Assembly (NCBI RefSeq): GCF_022347545.1
Contig: NZ_JAKREW010000023.1
Span: forward strand, 1-64,000
DNA: 64,000 nucleotides
DNA from: Terribium retamae
GTDB taxonomy: Bacteria; Pseudomonadota; Alphaproteobacteria; Rhizobiales; Rhizobiaceae
Direction of reading: 5' to 3'
Part shown: positions 42,255 to 51,519 of the stretch, one piece after another
Layout of the letters: every line of letters starts with the position of its first letter
How positions within the stretch are numbered: position 1 is the stretch's first letter
Notes under the pieces: model-generated
Told to the model about the DNA's origin: nothing
Databases searched by the model: none
What the model saw: the letters and a program-made list of their open reading frames with translations, nothing else
Made by a program: the position numbers and the translations under genes

Positions 42255-45161
42255 ATGCTTGAAAAAACCTATGACGCAAAGAGCGTCGAGCCGAAGATCG
42301 CCAAGATTTGGGAGGAGGCGGATGCCTTCAGGGCCGGTGCGGGAGCCGAGGAAGGGGCAGAGCCTTTCTCGATCGTGATCCCGCCGCCCAATGTCACCGG
42401 TTCGCTGCATATGGGCCACGCGCTCAACAACACGCTGCAGGACATCCTGGTGCGCTTCGAGCGCATGCGCGGCAAGAACGTGCTCTGGCAGCCCGGCATG
42501 GATCATGCAGGTATCGCCACCCAGATGGTGGTCGAGCGCAAGCTAATGGAAAGGCAAATCCATCGCCGCGACCTGACCCGGGAGCAGTTCGTCGAAAAGG
42601 TCTGGGAATGGAAGGATGAGTCCGGTGGCGCCATCTTCAATCAGCTCAAGCGGCTGGGTGCCTCGGCAGATTGGTCGCGTGAACGCTTCACTATGGATGA
42701 GGGCCTTTCAAAGGCCGTGCTCGAAGTCTTCGTCACGCTGCATAAGGAAGGCCTGATCTACCGCGGCAAGCGGCTGGTGAACTGGGATCCGCAGTTCGAG
42801 ACCGCGATCTCCGACCTCGAAGTCGAGAACAAGGAAGCCGACGGCCATATGTGGCACTTCAAGTACCCGCTGGCCGGCGGCGAGACCTACACCTACGTCG
42901 AGAAAGACGCGGACGGGAACGTCACCCTGAAGGAAGAGCGCAATTACATTTCGATTGCGACCACCCGGCCGGAAACCATGCTGGGTGACGGCGCTGTGGC
43001 CGTTCATCCCTCAGACGAACGTTACGCGCCAATCGTCGGCAAGCTTTGCGAAATCCCGGTCGGCCCGAAGGAGCACCGGCGCCTGATCCCTATCATCACC
43101 GACGAATATCCCGACCCGGCCTTTGGCTCCGGTGCGGTGAAGATCACCGGTGCGCATGACTTCAACGACTATCAGGTTGCGCGCCGCAACAACATTCCGC
43201 TTTATCGGCTGATGGACACGCGGGCCGCCATGCGCGCCGATGGCGAGCCGTATGCCGACTATGCTGCGCAGGCACTGGAAATCGCGCGAACCGGAAATGT
43301 GCCGAGCGAAGCTGAAGTCGACGCGATCAATCTGGTTCCGGACGAATATCGAGGTCTTGATCGTTATGCTGCCCGCAAGCTGATCGTCGAGGCGATTACC
43401 GCGGAAGGGCTCGCCGTCACGGTCAAGGACGCGGAAGGCAATGACATTCCTTTCGTGGAAAAGAAGAAGCTCATGCAGCCTTTCGGCGATCGGTCGAATG
43501 TTGTGATCGAGCCGATGTTGACCGACCAGTGGTTCCTCGATGCCAAGGTGCTGGCAAAACCGGCGCTGGCTTCGGTGCGCGAAGGGCGCACCAAATTCGT
43601 GCCGAAGAACTGGGAAAAGACCTATTACGACTGGATGGAGAACATCGAACCCTGGTGTATTTCACGCCAACTCTGGTGGGGACACCAGATACCGGCGTGG
43701 TATGGACCGGATGGGCACATCTTTGTCGAGAAGACCGAGGAAGAGGCGCTCGAGGCTGCGATTCAGCACTATCTGGCCCACGAAGGTCCCTGGAAGGCAT
43801 GGGTCGAGGAGAAGCTGGAGAACTTCCAGCCCGGTGAGATCCTGACCCGTGACGAAGACGTTCTCGATACCTGGTTCTCATCCGCTCTGTGGCCGTTCTC
43901 GACGCTTGGCTGGCCGGACAAGACGCCGGAGCTGAAGACCTACTACCAGACCGATGTGCTGGTAACCGGCTTCGACATCATCTTCTTCTGGGTCGCCCGC
44001 ATGATGATGATGGGACTGCACTTCATGGATGAAGAGCCGTTCCACACGGTCTATGTGCACGCACTGGTGCGCGACAAGAACGGGCAGAAGATGTCGAAGT
44101 CGAAAGGCAACGTCATCGATCCGCTCGAGCTTATCGATGAATATGGTGCCGATGCCCTGCGCTTCACGCTGGCGATCATGGCAGCGCAGGGGCGCGACGT
44201 GAAGCTCGACCCGGCGCGTATTGCCGGCTACCGCAACTTCGGCACCAAGCTGTGGAATGCGACACGCTTCGCCGAAATGAACGGCGTCGCCCGGGATGAC
44301 TCATTCTGGTTGCACGATGCCAAGCTCGCGGTGAACCGCTGGATCCTGACCGAGCTGACCCGCGCGGCGCGCGAGATCACCGATGCAATCACCTCCTATC
44401 GCTTCAACGAGGCGGCCGGTGCGGCCTATCGCTTTGTCTGGAACCTGTTCTGCGACTGGTATCTGGAACTGCTGAAGCCGGTTTTCATGGGCGAGGACGA
44501 GGCCGCCAAGGCCGAGAGCCGCGCCTGCGTCGCCTTCGTGTTGGACGAGATCTACAAGTTGCTTCATCCCCTGATGCCATTCATGACGGAAGAGCTGTGG
44601 GCTGAGACTGCGGGCGAGGGCACGGAACGTCCCTCCCTGCTGTGCCATGCCGCCTGGCCGGCGCCAGACTTCGAGGACGTGGAATCGGCTGACGACATCA
44701 ATTGGTTGATTGATCTCGTGACCGGCATTCGCTCGGTGCGTTCAGAAATGAATGTGCCGCCGTCTGCGATCGCGCCGTTGGTGGTTATCGGTGCAAATGC
44801 TGTGACCAAGGAACGATTGGTCCATCACGAAGCGGCGATCAAGCGGCTGGCGCGGGTCGGCGAGATTTCGCATGGCGATACCGCCCCGAACGGGTCCGCA
44901 CAGATCGTGCTTGGTGAGGCAACGGTATGTCTGCCGCTTGGCAGCCTGATCGATCTCGCGGCCGAAGCGGCGCGCCTGCAGAAGGAACTGGCCAAGGTGA
45001 CCGAAGAAATCGCTCGCCTGCACAAGAAGCTGTCGAACGAGAAGTTCGTCGCAAACGCTCCCGAAGAGGTGGTTGAAGTAGAGCGCGAGAAGCTCACCGA
45101 ATACAATGAACAGCAGGCGAAGCTCTCTGCAGCGCTTACCCGCGTGCGCGACGCCGGCTAA
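42255..45161 (+). CDS. valS: Valyl-tRNA synthetase
   Basis: Charges tRNA-Val and edits threonine. The 968-residue class I enzyme has HMGH (residues 52-55) as the HIGH motif and KMSKS (612-616) as the second, the editing domain between, an anticodon-binding domain, and a C-terminal coiled-coil (residues ~900-968, ARLQKELAKVTEEIARLHKKL) that binds tRNA. The ATG at 42255 gives MLEKTYDAKSVEPKIAKIWEE, the usual N-terminus. Confidence 0.98.
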   Translation: MLEKTYDAKSVEPKIAKIWEEADAFRAGAGAEEGAEPFSIVIPPPNVTGSLHMGHALNNTLQDILVRFERMRGKNVLWQPGMDHAGIATQMVVERKLMERQIHRRDLTREQFVEKVWEWKDESGGAIFNQLKRLGASADWSRERFTMDEGLSKAVLEVFVTLHKEGLIYRGKRLVNWDPQFETAISDLEVENKEADGHMWHFKYPLAGGETYTYVEKDADGNVTLKEERNYISIATTRPETMLGDGAVAVHPSDERYAPIVGKLCEIPVGPKEHRRLIPIITDEYPDPAFGSGAVKITGAHDFNDYQVARRNNIPLYRLMDTRAAMRADGEPYADYAAQALEIARTGNVPSEAEVDAINLVPDEYRGLDRYAARKLIVEAITAEGLAVTVKDAEGNDIPFVEKKKLMQPFGDRSNVVIEPMLTDQWFLDAKVLAKPALASVREGRTKFVPKNWEKTYYDWMENIEPWCISRQLWWGHQIPAWYGPDGHIFVEKTEEEALEAAIQHYLAHEGPWKAWVEEKLENFQPGEILTRDEDVLDTWFSSALWPFSTLGWPDKTPELKTYYQTDVLVTGFDIIFFWVARMMMMGLHFMDEEPFHTVYVHALVRDKNGQKMSKSKGNVIDPLELIDEYGADALRFTLAIMAAQGRDVKLDPARIAGYRNFGTKLWNATRFAEMNGVARDDSFWLHDAKLAVNRWILTELTRAAREITDAITSYRFNEAAGAAYRFVWNLFCDWYLELLKPVFMGEDEAAKAESRACVAFVLDEIYKLLHPLMPFMTEELWAETAGEGTERPSLLCHAAWPAPDFEDVESADDINWLIDLVTGIRSVRSEMNVPPSAIAPLVVIGANAVTKERLVHHEAAIKRLARVGEISHGDTAPNGSAQIVLGEATVCLPLGSLIDLAAEAARLQKELAKVTEEIARLHKKLSNEKFVANAPEEVVEVEREKLTEYNEQQAKLSAALTRVRDAG

Positions 45162-45582
45162 CCCATCAAGCTATTCCAGATCGCGTTCTGCCAGCCTTGG
45201 TGCGGTGGCGGAACGCTGATTCCTGAGGGCCTTCGAAGGCCGTGGGAGACCATTCGAAGCCTATTTAATAGGCATTCCGTTGCGTCACAATTGACGTAAA
45301 CGGAAACTTTTGAACGCATTGTTGCCATAATGTAACAATTGCGAGCTTAGCCTCGCAAAATGAGGCTTTTTCGCGCGTTTTCCGGACATTTCAGTGCATT
45401 TTTGTTGCGCAGGCTCTCAAAAACGATGGCTTTTTGGTGTCTGCGCAAGTGCTGCGGCCGCTAGACCAAATGTATTAGTGGCCACCGTGAAAATCTGTAC
45501 TTGTACAACCAAAAATTCGTTATTGCCTCATTAACGCGAATTGGTTCTAGCTTGGTGCACGAATTTCCGGGGAGAGGATTTC
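45162..45582. other. AT-rich region between valS and the FadL-like gene
   Basis: 421 bases without a gene, clearly AT-richer than average. It contains a perfect 14-base palindrome GGCCTTCGAAGGCC (45228-45241), a possible terminator (next entry) and a long AT-rich leader before the FadL-like gene, probably with its promoter; no -35/-10 pair could be fixed with confidence. Confidence 0.5.
45349..45371 (+). terminator. Possible terminator downstream of valS
   Basis: AGCCTC (45349-45354), loop GCAAAAT, GAGGCT (45362-45367), then TTTTT. Short stem, about 190 bases after the valS stop. Confidence 0.5.
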
Positions 45583-46788
45583 ATGACCAATCTACGTATC
45601 AAGGCGCTCCTGGGGGCAGGGTGCATGTCGCTGGCGCTGATCGGCACGGCAAATGCCGGCGGCTTCTCGCGCGGCTCGGCCGATACGGACATCATCTTCG
45701 AACAGGGCAACTTCAACATGCGCACGAGCGTCACCTATGTGACGCCGAAGCGTAAGTTCAGCAAGAATGGCAATCCGGCATTGGTCGGTACCGATTATGC
45801 CGAGGACTACGTCATCCCTTCGGCTGCGGTAAAGTTCAACCTGACCGACAACCTTCGTTGTGCTGGCACGCTCGTAAATAACAACGGCGGTAATGCGAAG
45901 TACGAGTCCCCAACGCTGAGCGGCAAGATATCCGAAGAGTTTACGACTTATGAATCTGCGTTGACCTGCGGCGTCGGGTTTGATGTCGGCAAGGGCAGGC
46001 TTTGGGTGCTTGGCGGCGGCTTCATGGAGAAGTTCGACTATAGTCGCGTAAATTCTTACGCGGCATTGGGGCTGGGTAACGCCACTTTGGATCTGGAAGG
46101 CCAGGAATATGGCTACCGCCTTGGAGCTGCCTATGAGATTCCGGACATCGCGTTGCGTGGACAGGTTATGTACCGCTCGGGCACGAAGTATGGCGCGGAT
46201 GGCGGTTTGACGGCGCCGGCAGCTGTGTTGGCCAAGGCAACGGCAGGCACGCCGCTCCAAGCGCGATTCCTGCAGATTATTCAGCAGGCCGGTCCGAACG
46301 CGCCAGTTCCAGTCGACGCCATCGGTGTCGGCAACCTGCCACAGAGCGTTGAGTTCAAACTGCAGACGGGCGTAGCACCGGGTTGGCTGGCGTTCGGTAG
46401 CGTCAAGTGGACCGACTGGAGCCAGCTTACCACGTTGGACGTTCGCTCCAAGATTGGCGATGTGACAGTTTCTTCGGACAAGTATTTCTGGAAGGATGGC
46501 TGGACAGTCACCGGCGGCGTTGGCCATGCCTTTAACGATCAGCTTTCTGGTTTTGCCAGCCTGACCTGGGATCAAGGCGTTGGCACCGGTTGGGACATCA
46601 TCGGTGACACTTATACGCTGGCGGTTGGCGGTTCCTACAAGGACGGCATGGGCGGCGAATTCCGTGGCGGGATCGGCTTCAGCTATCTCGGTTCGGGGGA
46701 AGAGACGCAATACGCCCCCGGCACCAACCAGGCTGTCAAATCGGGCTATGCTTTTGCCTTCAACGGCGGCTACAGCGTCAAGTGGTAA
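45583..46788 (+). CDS. OmpP1/FadL-family outer membrane transporter
   Basis: A 401-residue outer-membrane protein: signal peptide (MTNLRIKALLGAGCMSLALIGTANA-GG), then a barrel of the FadL family with GGFSRGSADTDIIFEQGN at its mature start and a C-terminal aromatic YSVKW. FadL-type channels carry hydrophobic molecules such as long-chain fatty acids; substrate here unknown. The gene has a GGGGAGAGG ribosome binding site and its own terminator, so it is a monocistronic unit. Confidence 0.9.
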   Translation: MTNLRIKALLGAGCMSLALIGTANAGGFSRGSADTDIIFEQGNFNMRTSVTYVTPKRKFSKNGNPALVGTDYAEDYVIPSAAVKFNLTDNLRCAGTLVNNNGGNAKYESPTLSGKISEEFTTYESALTCGVGFDVGKGRLWVLGGGFMEKFDYSRVNSYAALGLGNATLDLEGQEYGYRLGAAYEIPDIALRGQVMYRSGTKYGADGGLTAPAAVLAKATAGTPLQARFLQIIQQAGPNAPVPVDAIGVGNLPQSVEFKLQTGVAPGWLAFGSVKWTDWSQLTTLDVRSKIGDVTVSSDKYFWKDGWTVTGGVGHAFNDQLSGFASLTWDQGVGTGWDIIGDTYTLAVGGSYKDGMGGEFRGGIGFSYLGSGEETQYAPGTNQAVKSGYAFAFNGGYSVKW

Positions 46789-46810
46789 GCTATTCTTTCT
46801 GATCTAAAAA

Positions 46811-46835
46811 AGCCGGGCCAACGCCCGGCTTTTTT
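46811..46835 (+). terminator. Terminator after the FadL-like gene
   Basis: AGCCGGGC / GCCCGGCT with loop CAAC, flanked by A and T runs on both sides. It begins 23 bases after the stop codon. Confidence 0.92.
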
Positions 46836-47309
46836 ATTGCGTGGAGATCGCGCGGCCAAGCCGAGCATTCCCTCTGGCGGGACGCGTTCCGCGTGCCGTA
46901 AATGCAACATCAACGGCCTCATTCATAATTGTGACGTTTCGGCAACAGTTTCGAAACAAGCCATCGGCTAAGAAGCGGCAGCGGGCGCGATGCCCATTTC
47001 CCGCCATAAACCCGGAGCACCTCGGTAGGGCCCCGGCAAGACCTCAGCAGGTCAGGCGAGGGGTGGGCCGCAAGGCCGCGGCAGGAACCGAAATGAACGC
47101 TAACGTGTTTATCAATGCCAGCCAGGGGAAACGCAGCGCGATTGCCATATCGCCGCGCGGTTTCAACCGTAGTTTGGCCGGAAATGCGTGGCAGAATTCG
47201 TTGAAATGTGAGTCGCTGCGTAACGCATCGCGCAAAAGCGCAACCGCGAGATCGTTGGCTTGTAAGGGTTTGATCGTCCGCATGGACGATGCGGAAGAAA
47301 TGCACTGCC
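46836..47309. other. Long leader region upstream of exoR
   Basis: About 470 bases without a convincing gene. A 160-codon frame (46841-47323) was rejected: its composition is not coding-like and it overlaps the exoR start. The exoR promoter should be here; no ChvI-type box could be fixed. Confidence 0.5.
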
Positions 47310-48140
47310 ATGCGGGTCGGTGAGTTGGCACGGTCATCGGTTTTGACGGTCCTGGTCGCGGTAGCGACCCTGGGTGCCGCAGGCCAAGCTTTTGCCTTCG
47401 ATGAAAAAATCTTCGACGACAAGACCGGCGTGAAGCCGAAGTCTAGCCCATGGGAAGTTTTCCAGTTCGGTTTCTCGGCCTACAAGAACGGTCACAAGGA
47501 ACAGGCCGTCGAGGCTTATAAATATGCTGCCGAGAATGGCCAGATCGGTGCGACCTGGAAGCTGGCACGCATGTATGCTGAAGGCGATGGCGTAGCCCAG
47601 GATGATTATGCCGCCTACAAGTTCTTCTCCGAAATTGCCGACCAGGATGTGGAGCCGGGTTCTCCGGAGGAAAGCTATGTCTCTGACGCGCTTGTTGCGT
47701 TGGGTGATTACCTCAAGCAGGGCATTCCCGGCAGTCCGGTAAACGCCGACCCGGTCGCCGCGCAGGAATACTTCATGCGCGCGGCCGCCAATTACCGCAA
47801 TCCGAACGCCCAGTATGAGATGGGCAAGATGTTCCTGAAAGGCGAGGGCGGTGTGAAGGCCAGCGTCAGGCAGGCCGGCCGCTGGCTGCAGCTTGCCGCC
47901 GAAAAGGGTCATGCAGGGGCGCAAGCTACGCTTGGCAACCTTTTGTTCCAAAGCGGAAAAGTGGTTCGCGGGCTAGCCATGATGACCGCCGCGCTTTCGC
48001 GCGCTACGCCGGCCGATCAACCGTGGATACGATCCATGCAGGAAGAGGCCTTCGCTGTCTCAGGCGAAGCCGACCGCCGCACCGCGATTTCGCTGGCTGA
48101 CGACATGTTGGCCAAAGGCGTCACCGGCGCAGAGCAGTAA
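47310..48140 (+). CDS. exoR: ExoR-like periplasmic Sel1-repeat regulator
   Basis: A 276-residue protein with a signal peptide (MRVGELARSSVLTVLVAVATL..., cleavage near AFA-FD) and Sel1-like repeats. It matches the pattern of Sinorhizobium ExoR: GFSAYKNGHKEQAVEAYKYAAENG, MYAEGDGV, GIPGSPVNAD, KGHAGAQATLGNLLFQ and RGLAMMTAALSRATPADQPW. ExoR binds the sensor kinase ExoS in the periplasm, keeps ExoS-ChvI off and is removed by proteolysis; this controls exopolysaccharide, motility and symbiosis or virulence genes. No ExoS or ChvI gene is in the window. An ATG at 47289 is a longer alternative start. Confidence 0.85.
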   Translation: MRVGELARSSVLTVLVAVATLGAAGQAFAFDEKIFDDKTGVKPKSSPWEVFQFGFSAYKNGHKEQAVEAYKYAAENGQIGATWKLARMYAEGDGVAQDDYAAYKFFSEIADQDVEPGSPEESYVSDALVALGDYLKQGIPGSPVNADPVAAQEYFMRAAANYRNPNAQYEMGKMFLKGEGGVKASVRQAGRWLQLAAEKGHAGAQATLGNLLFQSGKVVRGLAMMTAALSRATPADQPWIRSMQEEAFAVSGEADRRTAISLADDMLAKGVTGAEQ

Positions 48141-48168
48141 TAGCCGCAAGCCCCTCTCACCGCCACCA

Positions 48169-48963
48169 TCAGGCGGCTTCGAGAGCGAGTTCCACCGCGA
48201 CCGGTACGTGATCGGACGGCTTTTCCCATGCCCGCACGTGCTTTTCGATCGACGCGGCTGTGAAGCGGTTGGCCGCTTCAGGCGATAACAGCAGGTGGTC
48301 GATACGGATGCCGTTGTTTTTCTGCCACGCGCCGGCCTGGTAGTCCCAGAAGGTATAGACATCCGGGGCGTCGCTGACGGAGCGCACGGCTTCGGTGAAG
48401 CCCAGATTCTCCAAGCGCCGAAAAGCCTGCCGGGTTTCAGGCTGGAACAGGGCGTCGCCCAGCCAGGCTTCCGGATATCTGGCGTCGATGGGGTCGGGGA
48501 TGACGTTGTAGTCGCCAGCCAGGATGAGCGCCTCTTCCAGTGCCAGTCGCGCCTTAGCCCACCGCTCCAGCCGCGCCATCCAGGAGAGTTTGTAAGGAAA
48601 CTTCACCGGATCATGGATTGGATTGCCGTTCGGCAGATAGAGCGACACGACACGCAATGCGCCTTTGTCGGTGGAGAACACCCCTTCGATGAAACGGGCT
48701 TGCTCGTCGGCAGCATCGCCGGGCAAGCCGCGATTGACTTCGTCGAAACGCAGCTTCGACAGGATGGCGACGCCGTTGAAGCCTTTTTGGCCGTGCGTCT
48801 CCACATGGTAGCCGAGCGCCTCCACCTCGAAACGAGGGAACTGGTCGTCTACGGTCTTGATCTCCTGCAGGCAGACGATGTCGGGCTGGCTCTCGCGCAG
48901 CCAATGGATGAGATTCTCGATACGAGCGCGCACGCCGTTGATGTTCCAGGTGACGATTTTCAT
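48169..48963 (-). CDS. xth: Exodeoxyribonuclease III
   Basis: AP endonuclease and 3'-5' exonuclease of base excision repair, 264 residues. Metal- and substrate-binding residues in place: Asn in KIVTWNINGVRAR, catalytic Glu34 in CLQEIKT, GDYNVIPDPID, and the C-terminal SDHVPV histidine. Length is typical. Converges on exoR, 28 bases apart. Confidence 0.95.
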   Translation of the reverse strand: MKIVTWNINGVRARIENLIHWLRESQPDIVCLQEIKTVDDQFPRFEVEALGYHVETHGQKGFNGVAILSKLRFDEVNRGLPGDAADEQARFIEGVFSTDKGALRVVSLYLPNGNPIHDPVKFPYKLSWMARLERWAKARLALEEALILAGDYNVIPDPIDARYPEAWLGDALFQPETRQAFRRLENLGFTEAVRSVSDAPDVYTFWDYQAGAWQKNNGIRIDHLLLSPEAANRFTAASIEKHVRAWEKPSDHVPVAVELALEAA

Positions 48964-49006
48964 GAAAGTCCCGCGACGAGTTCAAGCAATCAAGAATAGG
49001 CAATTC

Positions 49007-49105
49007 ATGTTTCGATTCGATCCTGCATTATCCATCGCAGGAAGGGAACCCGAACGCCCCTATATGACCGACGATGGGGACATCATCTTGCCAAATCCCT
49101 CCTGA
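49007..49105 (+). CDS. Candidate 32-residue protein
   Basis: ATG at 49007 opens a short frame (MFRFDPALSIAGREPERPYM...) that ends DGDIILPNPS. It is divergent from xth, whose start is 44 bases away. No strong Shine-Dalgarno. The acidic, proline-ended sequence is not obviously random, but the length is too small to be sure. Function unknown. Confidence 0.25.
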   Translation: MFRFDPALSIAGREPERPYMTDDGDIILPNPS

Positions 49106-49168
49106 CTGTGGATGCAACCCGGCGCTAAAAGGCCGCCTGGACAGCGGCCTTCCGTCGGACTTAAGGGG

Positions 49169-50257
49169 CTAGTCCTTCGCTACCGGCACCGGTCTGGTCA
49201 GCATATCGACATAGAAGTCGTTGAAACGTTTGTTGTCGAATTCCTTGACCACCTTCATCTTCTGCAACAGTGGTGTCGGCTGGTCTTGCCAATAGCCGAG
49301 GGTGCGGCCGTAGCCGGGACCGAAGGTGACATCCACATCGATATAGAGGTCTTCAACCCTGGTCGCGAATGTCGGGTCGACGAGATAGGCAAGAGCCAAC
49401 GTATCGAACACGCTTGCCTTGGCCTTGGCATCCTTGGCGAAGCGCTCGGCCATCCAGCTCTCGCTGAGCAGTTTCTGCACCGGACCTTCCTTGGCGACGA
49501 TACGGTCGAATTCCGCCTTTCCGATCTGGGTGATGTCGGTGACGTCGAGCGGGATGAGGGCTTGCGGAATCGGCTCGCGCATGACGATACGGGCGGCCTC
49601 CGGATCGATCCAGACATTCATCTCGGCAGCGGGGGTGGTGTTGCCCTTAACGTCCACCGCGCCCGCCATGTAGACGATCCGCTTGATCAAAGGCACGATC
49701 TCCGGATTTTTGCGAATGGCAAGAGCAATATTTGTGGCCGGACCAATGACCAGCAGCGATACTTCGCCGGGGTTTGCCTTAACGGTATCGATGATGAAGT
49801 CGACTGCGTTTTCCTGGCGCAGTTTTGCCTTGGTAGCGAAGCCATCCGGCGGAGCGATAAGGCCCTTGTCGGTCGGTTGCGGGCGATGGAACGAGGTCTT
49901 GTAGCTTTCCCCGAAGCCGAACAGGGCACGCTCATGTTCGAAGCTGCGCGGATCATGGACCAAGGGGAGGTTTGCTCCCGCATACACTCCAACTTTTTCC
50001 TCGATCCCCAGGCGTTCGACCGCGCGCAAAGCGTCTGCGACTTCTTGTTTGAGCCAGTTGTTGCCGGTCACGATCGTGAGGCCGAGAAGGTCGATAACGC
50101 CGTCCTTCTGGAGTTGCGCCGCCATGATGAGCGTCTGGCCATCGTCGCCGATGGTACTGAAGTCGGTGTCGATTATGACTTTCTCCGGCGCGGCATTGGC
50201 GAGGGACACCATGAAAGAGCCCGCGGCGGCCAAGAAGATTGTGATGAAACGTTTCAT
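49169..50257 (-). CDS. Secreted nucleoside hydrolase
   Basis: A 362-residue member of the inosine-uridine nucleoside hydrolase family, which cleaves the N-glycosidic bond of ribonucleosides. A signal peptide (MKRFITIFLAAAGSFMVSLANA) makes it periplasmic, unlike most bacterial relatives. The metal-binding cluster DTD (30-32) and DD (38-39) is present (family DTDxxxDD). The mature part keeps LLVIGPATNIALA and YMAGAVDVKGN. The base specificity cannot be told. Confidence 0.88.
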   Translation of the reverse strand: MKRFITIFLAAAGSFMVSLANAAPEKVIIDTDFSTIGDDGQTLIMAAQLQKDGVIDLLGLTIVTGNNWLKQEVADALRAVERLGIEEKVGVYAGANLPLVHDPRSFEHERALFGFGESYKTSFHRPQPTDKGLIAPPDGFATKAKLRQENAVDFIIDTVKANPGEVSLLVIGPATNIALAIRKNPEIVPLIKRIVYMAGAVDVKGNTTPAAEMNVWIDPEAARIVMREPIPQALIPLDVTDITQIGKAEFDRIVAKEGPVQKLLSESWMAERFAKDAKAKASVFDTLALAYLVDPTFATRVEDLYIDVDVTFGPGYGRTLGYWQDQPTPLLQKMKVVKEFDNKRFNDFYVDMLTRPVPVAKD

Positions 50258-50424
50258 TTGAAGCGCATACCTCCCGTCGATTTCGTCTTAAAATCCGCCC
50301 GTCCGCATCAACAAACGACAGAGCTATCCAAGTCAAGGCGCCAGTCTAGACCGGCGGAGCAGCCAGAGGATGGTGCCGGCGCGTCGCGGCGAAAGACAGA
50401 TCTACGAAGTGCCGCAGACCGTTC

Positions 50425-51396
50425 CTATCGTGCGTCTTCCAGGGCTGGTTTCTTCTGGAACTGACGGCGATAGCTGGCTGGCGATACCGAAAAGGCTCGC
50501 GTGAAATGCTGCCGCAGTGAAACGGTCGAACCAAAGCCCGCCATTTCAGCGATATGGTCGATCGAACAGGATCCGGTCTCCAGCAGGCGCTGAGCTGTGG
50601 CAAGGCGATGGTTTAGCAGCCATTGCGTGAAGGTCGTGCCGGTCTTGTTGCGGAAATGCCGGGTAAAGCTGCGCAGGCTCATGCCTGCTCGTGCAGCGAG
50701 CTGATCGAGGCTCAAAGGCTCGTCGAGATGTTCGATCGCCCAGCCGATTGCCGCGCCGATCTGATCCTTGTCGCCGCCCCTCGTTAACGGCTTTTCGATG
50801 TATTGCGCCTGGCCGCCATGGCGATGCGGCGCGACCACCAGACGTCGGGCGACACGGTTGGCGATCTCCGCACCGTGATCGCGGCGCACGATATGCAGGC
50901 AGCAATCGAGAGCGGCGGCCGTCCCGGCCGATGTCAGGATATCGCCGTCATCGATGTAGAGTGCGTTCTGGTTCAAGGCGACATGGGGATGACTTCGCTC
51001 GAATTCGTCGGCCCAGGCCCAATGCGTGGACACCGTGCGCCCATCGAGCAGACCCGCTTCAGCGAGGACGAACGTGCCAAGGCACAGGCCGACCACGCGC
51101 GCCCCGCGCTCATGCGCCGCCCGGAGAGCTTGCAAGAGGGCTTCGGATGGTCGCTCGTTTGGATCGCGCCAGGCGGGGATAATCACCGTATCTGCCTTCG
51201 CCAGGCTGGTCAGATCGTACTCTACATCGATCCGGAAGCCGGACATGGTAGCAACCGGTCCGATATGCTCGCCGCAGATCAGCAAGCGATAGCGCGGTGC
51301 GCCCAGCTTTAGCAGATCGTCTCCGAATACGATGCACGGCACCGAGAGGTGAAAAGGACTGATGCCTTCGAAGGCGATGACGGCAATTGTGTGCAT
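50425..51396 (-). CDS. GlxA-type AraC-family regulator
   Basis: 323 residues with an N-terminal DJ-1/PfpI-like domain (MHTIAVIAFEGISPFHLSVP..., GARVVGLCLGTFVLAEAGLLDGR) and a C-terminal AraC domain with two helix-turn-helix units (LDQLAARAGMSLRSFTRHFRN and HIAEMAGFGSTVSLRQHF). This is the layout of GlxA-type regulators, which often control amino acid, amine or carnitine catabolism. It is divergent from the isochorismatase-like gene, its likely target. Inducer unknown. The ATG at 51396 gives the family start. Confidence 0.9.
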   Translation of the reverse strand: MHTIAVIAFEGISPFHLSVPCIVFGDDLLKLGAPRYRLLICGEHIGPVATMSGFRIDVEYDLTSLAKADTVIIPAWRDPNERPSEALLQALRAAHERGARVVGLCLGTFVLAEAGLLDGRTVSTHWAWADEFERSHPHVALNQNALYIDDGDILTSAGTAAALDCCLHIVRRDHGAEIANRVARRLVVAPHRHGGQAQYIEKPLTRGGDKDQIGAAIGWAIEHLDEPLSLDQLAARAGMSLRSFTRHFRNKTGTTFTQWLLNHRLATAQRLLETGSCSIDHIAEMAGFGSTVSLRQHFTRAFSVSPASYRRQFQKKPALEDAR

Positions 51397-51519
51397 GCAG
51401 GATGACTTCAAGTGACAGGGTTGGCCAGAACCTATCACATATTGTCATTCAGGCCACTTTCGCCGTCCTGCCGATCTTGTGACCAAGTGTCATCGGAAAA
51501 TGCAAACAAGGAAGTTCCC
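51397..51519. promoter_or_regulatory. Divergent promoter region GlxA regulator/isochorismatase
   Basis: 123 bases. Two related direct elements, TGACTTCAAGTGACA (about 51402-51416) and TGACCAAGTGTCA (about 51480-51492), could be operator half-sites of an AraC-type protein. Match is approximate. Confidence 0.3.

Noticed and set aside
46841..47323. 160-codon plus-strand frame upstream of exoR
   Set aside because: No codon bias, no family features, overlaps the exoR start in another frame.
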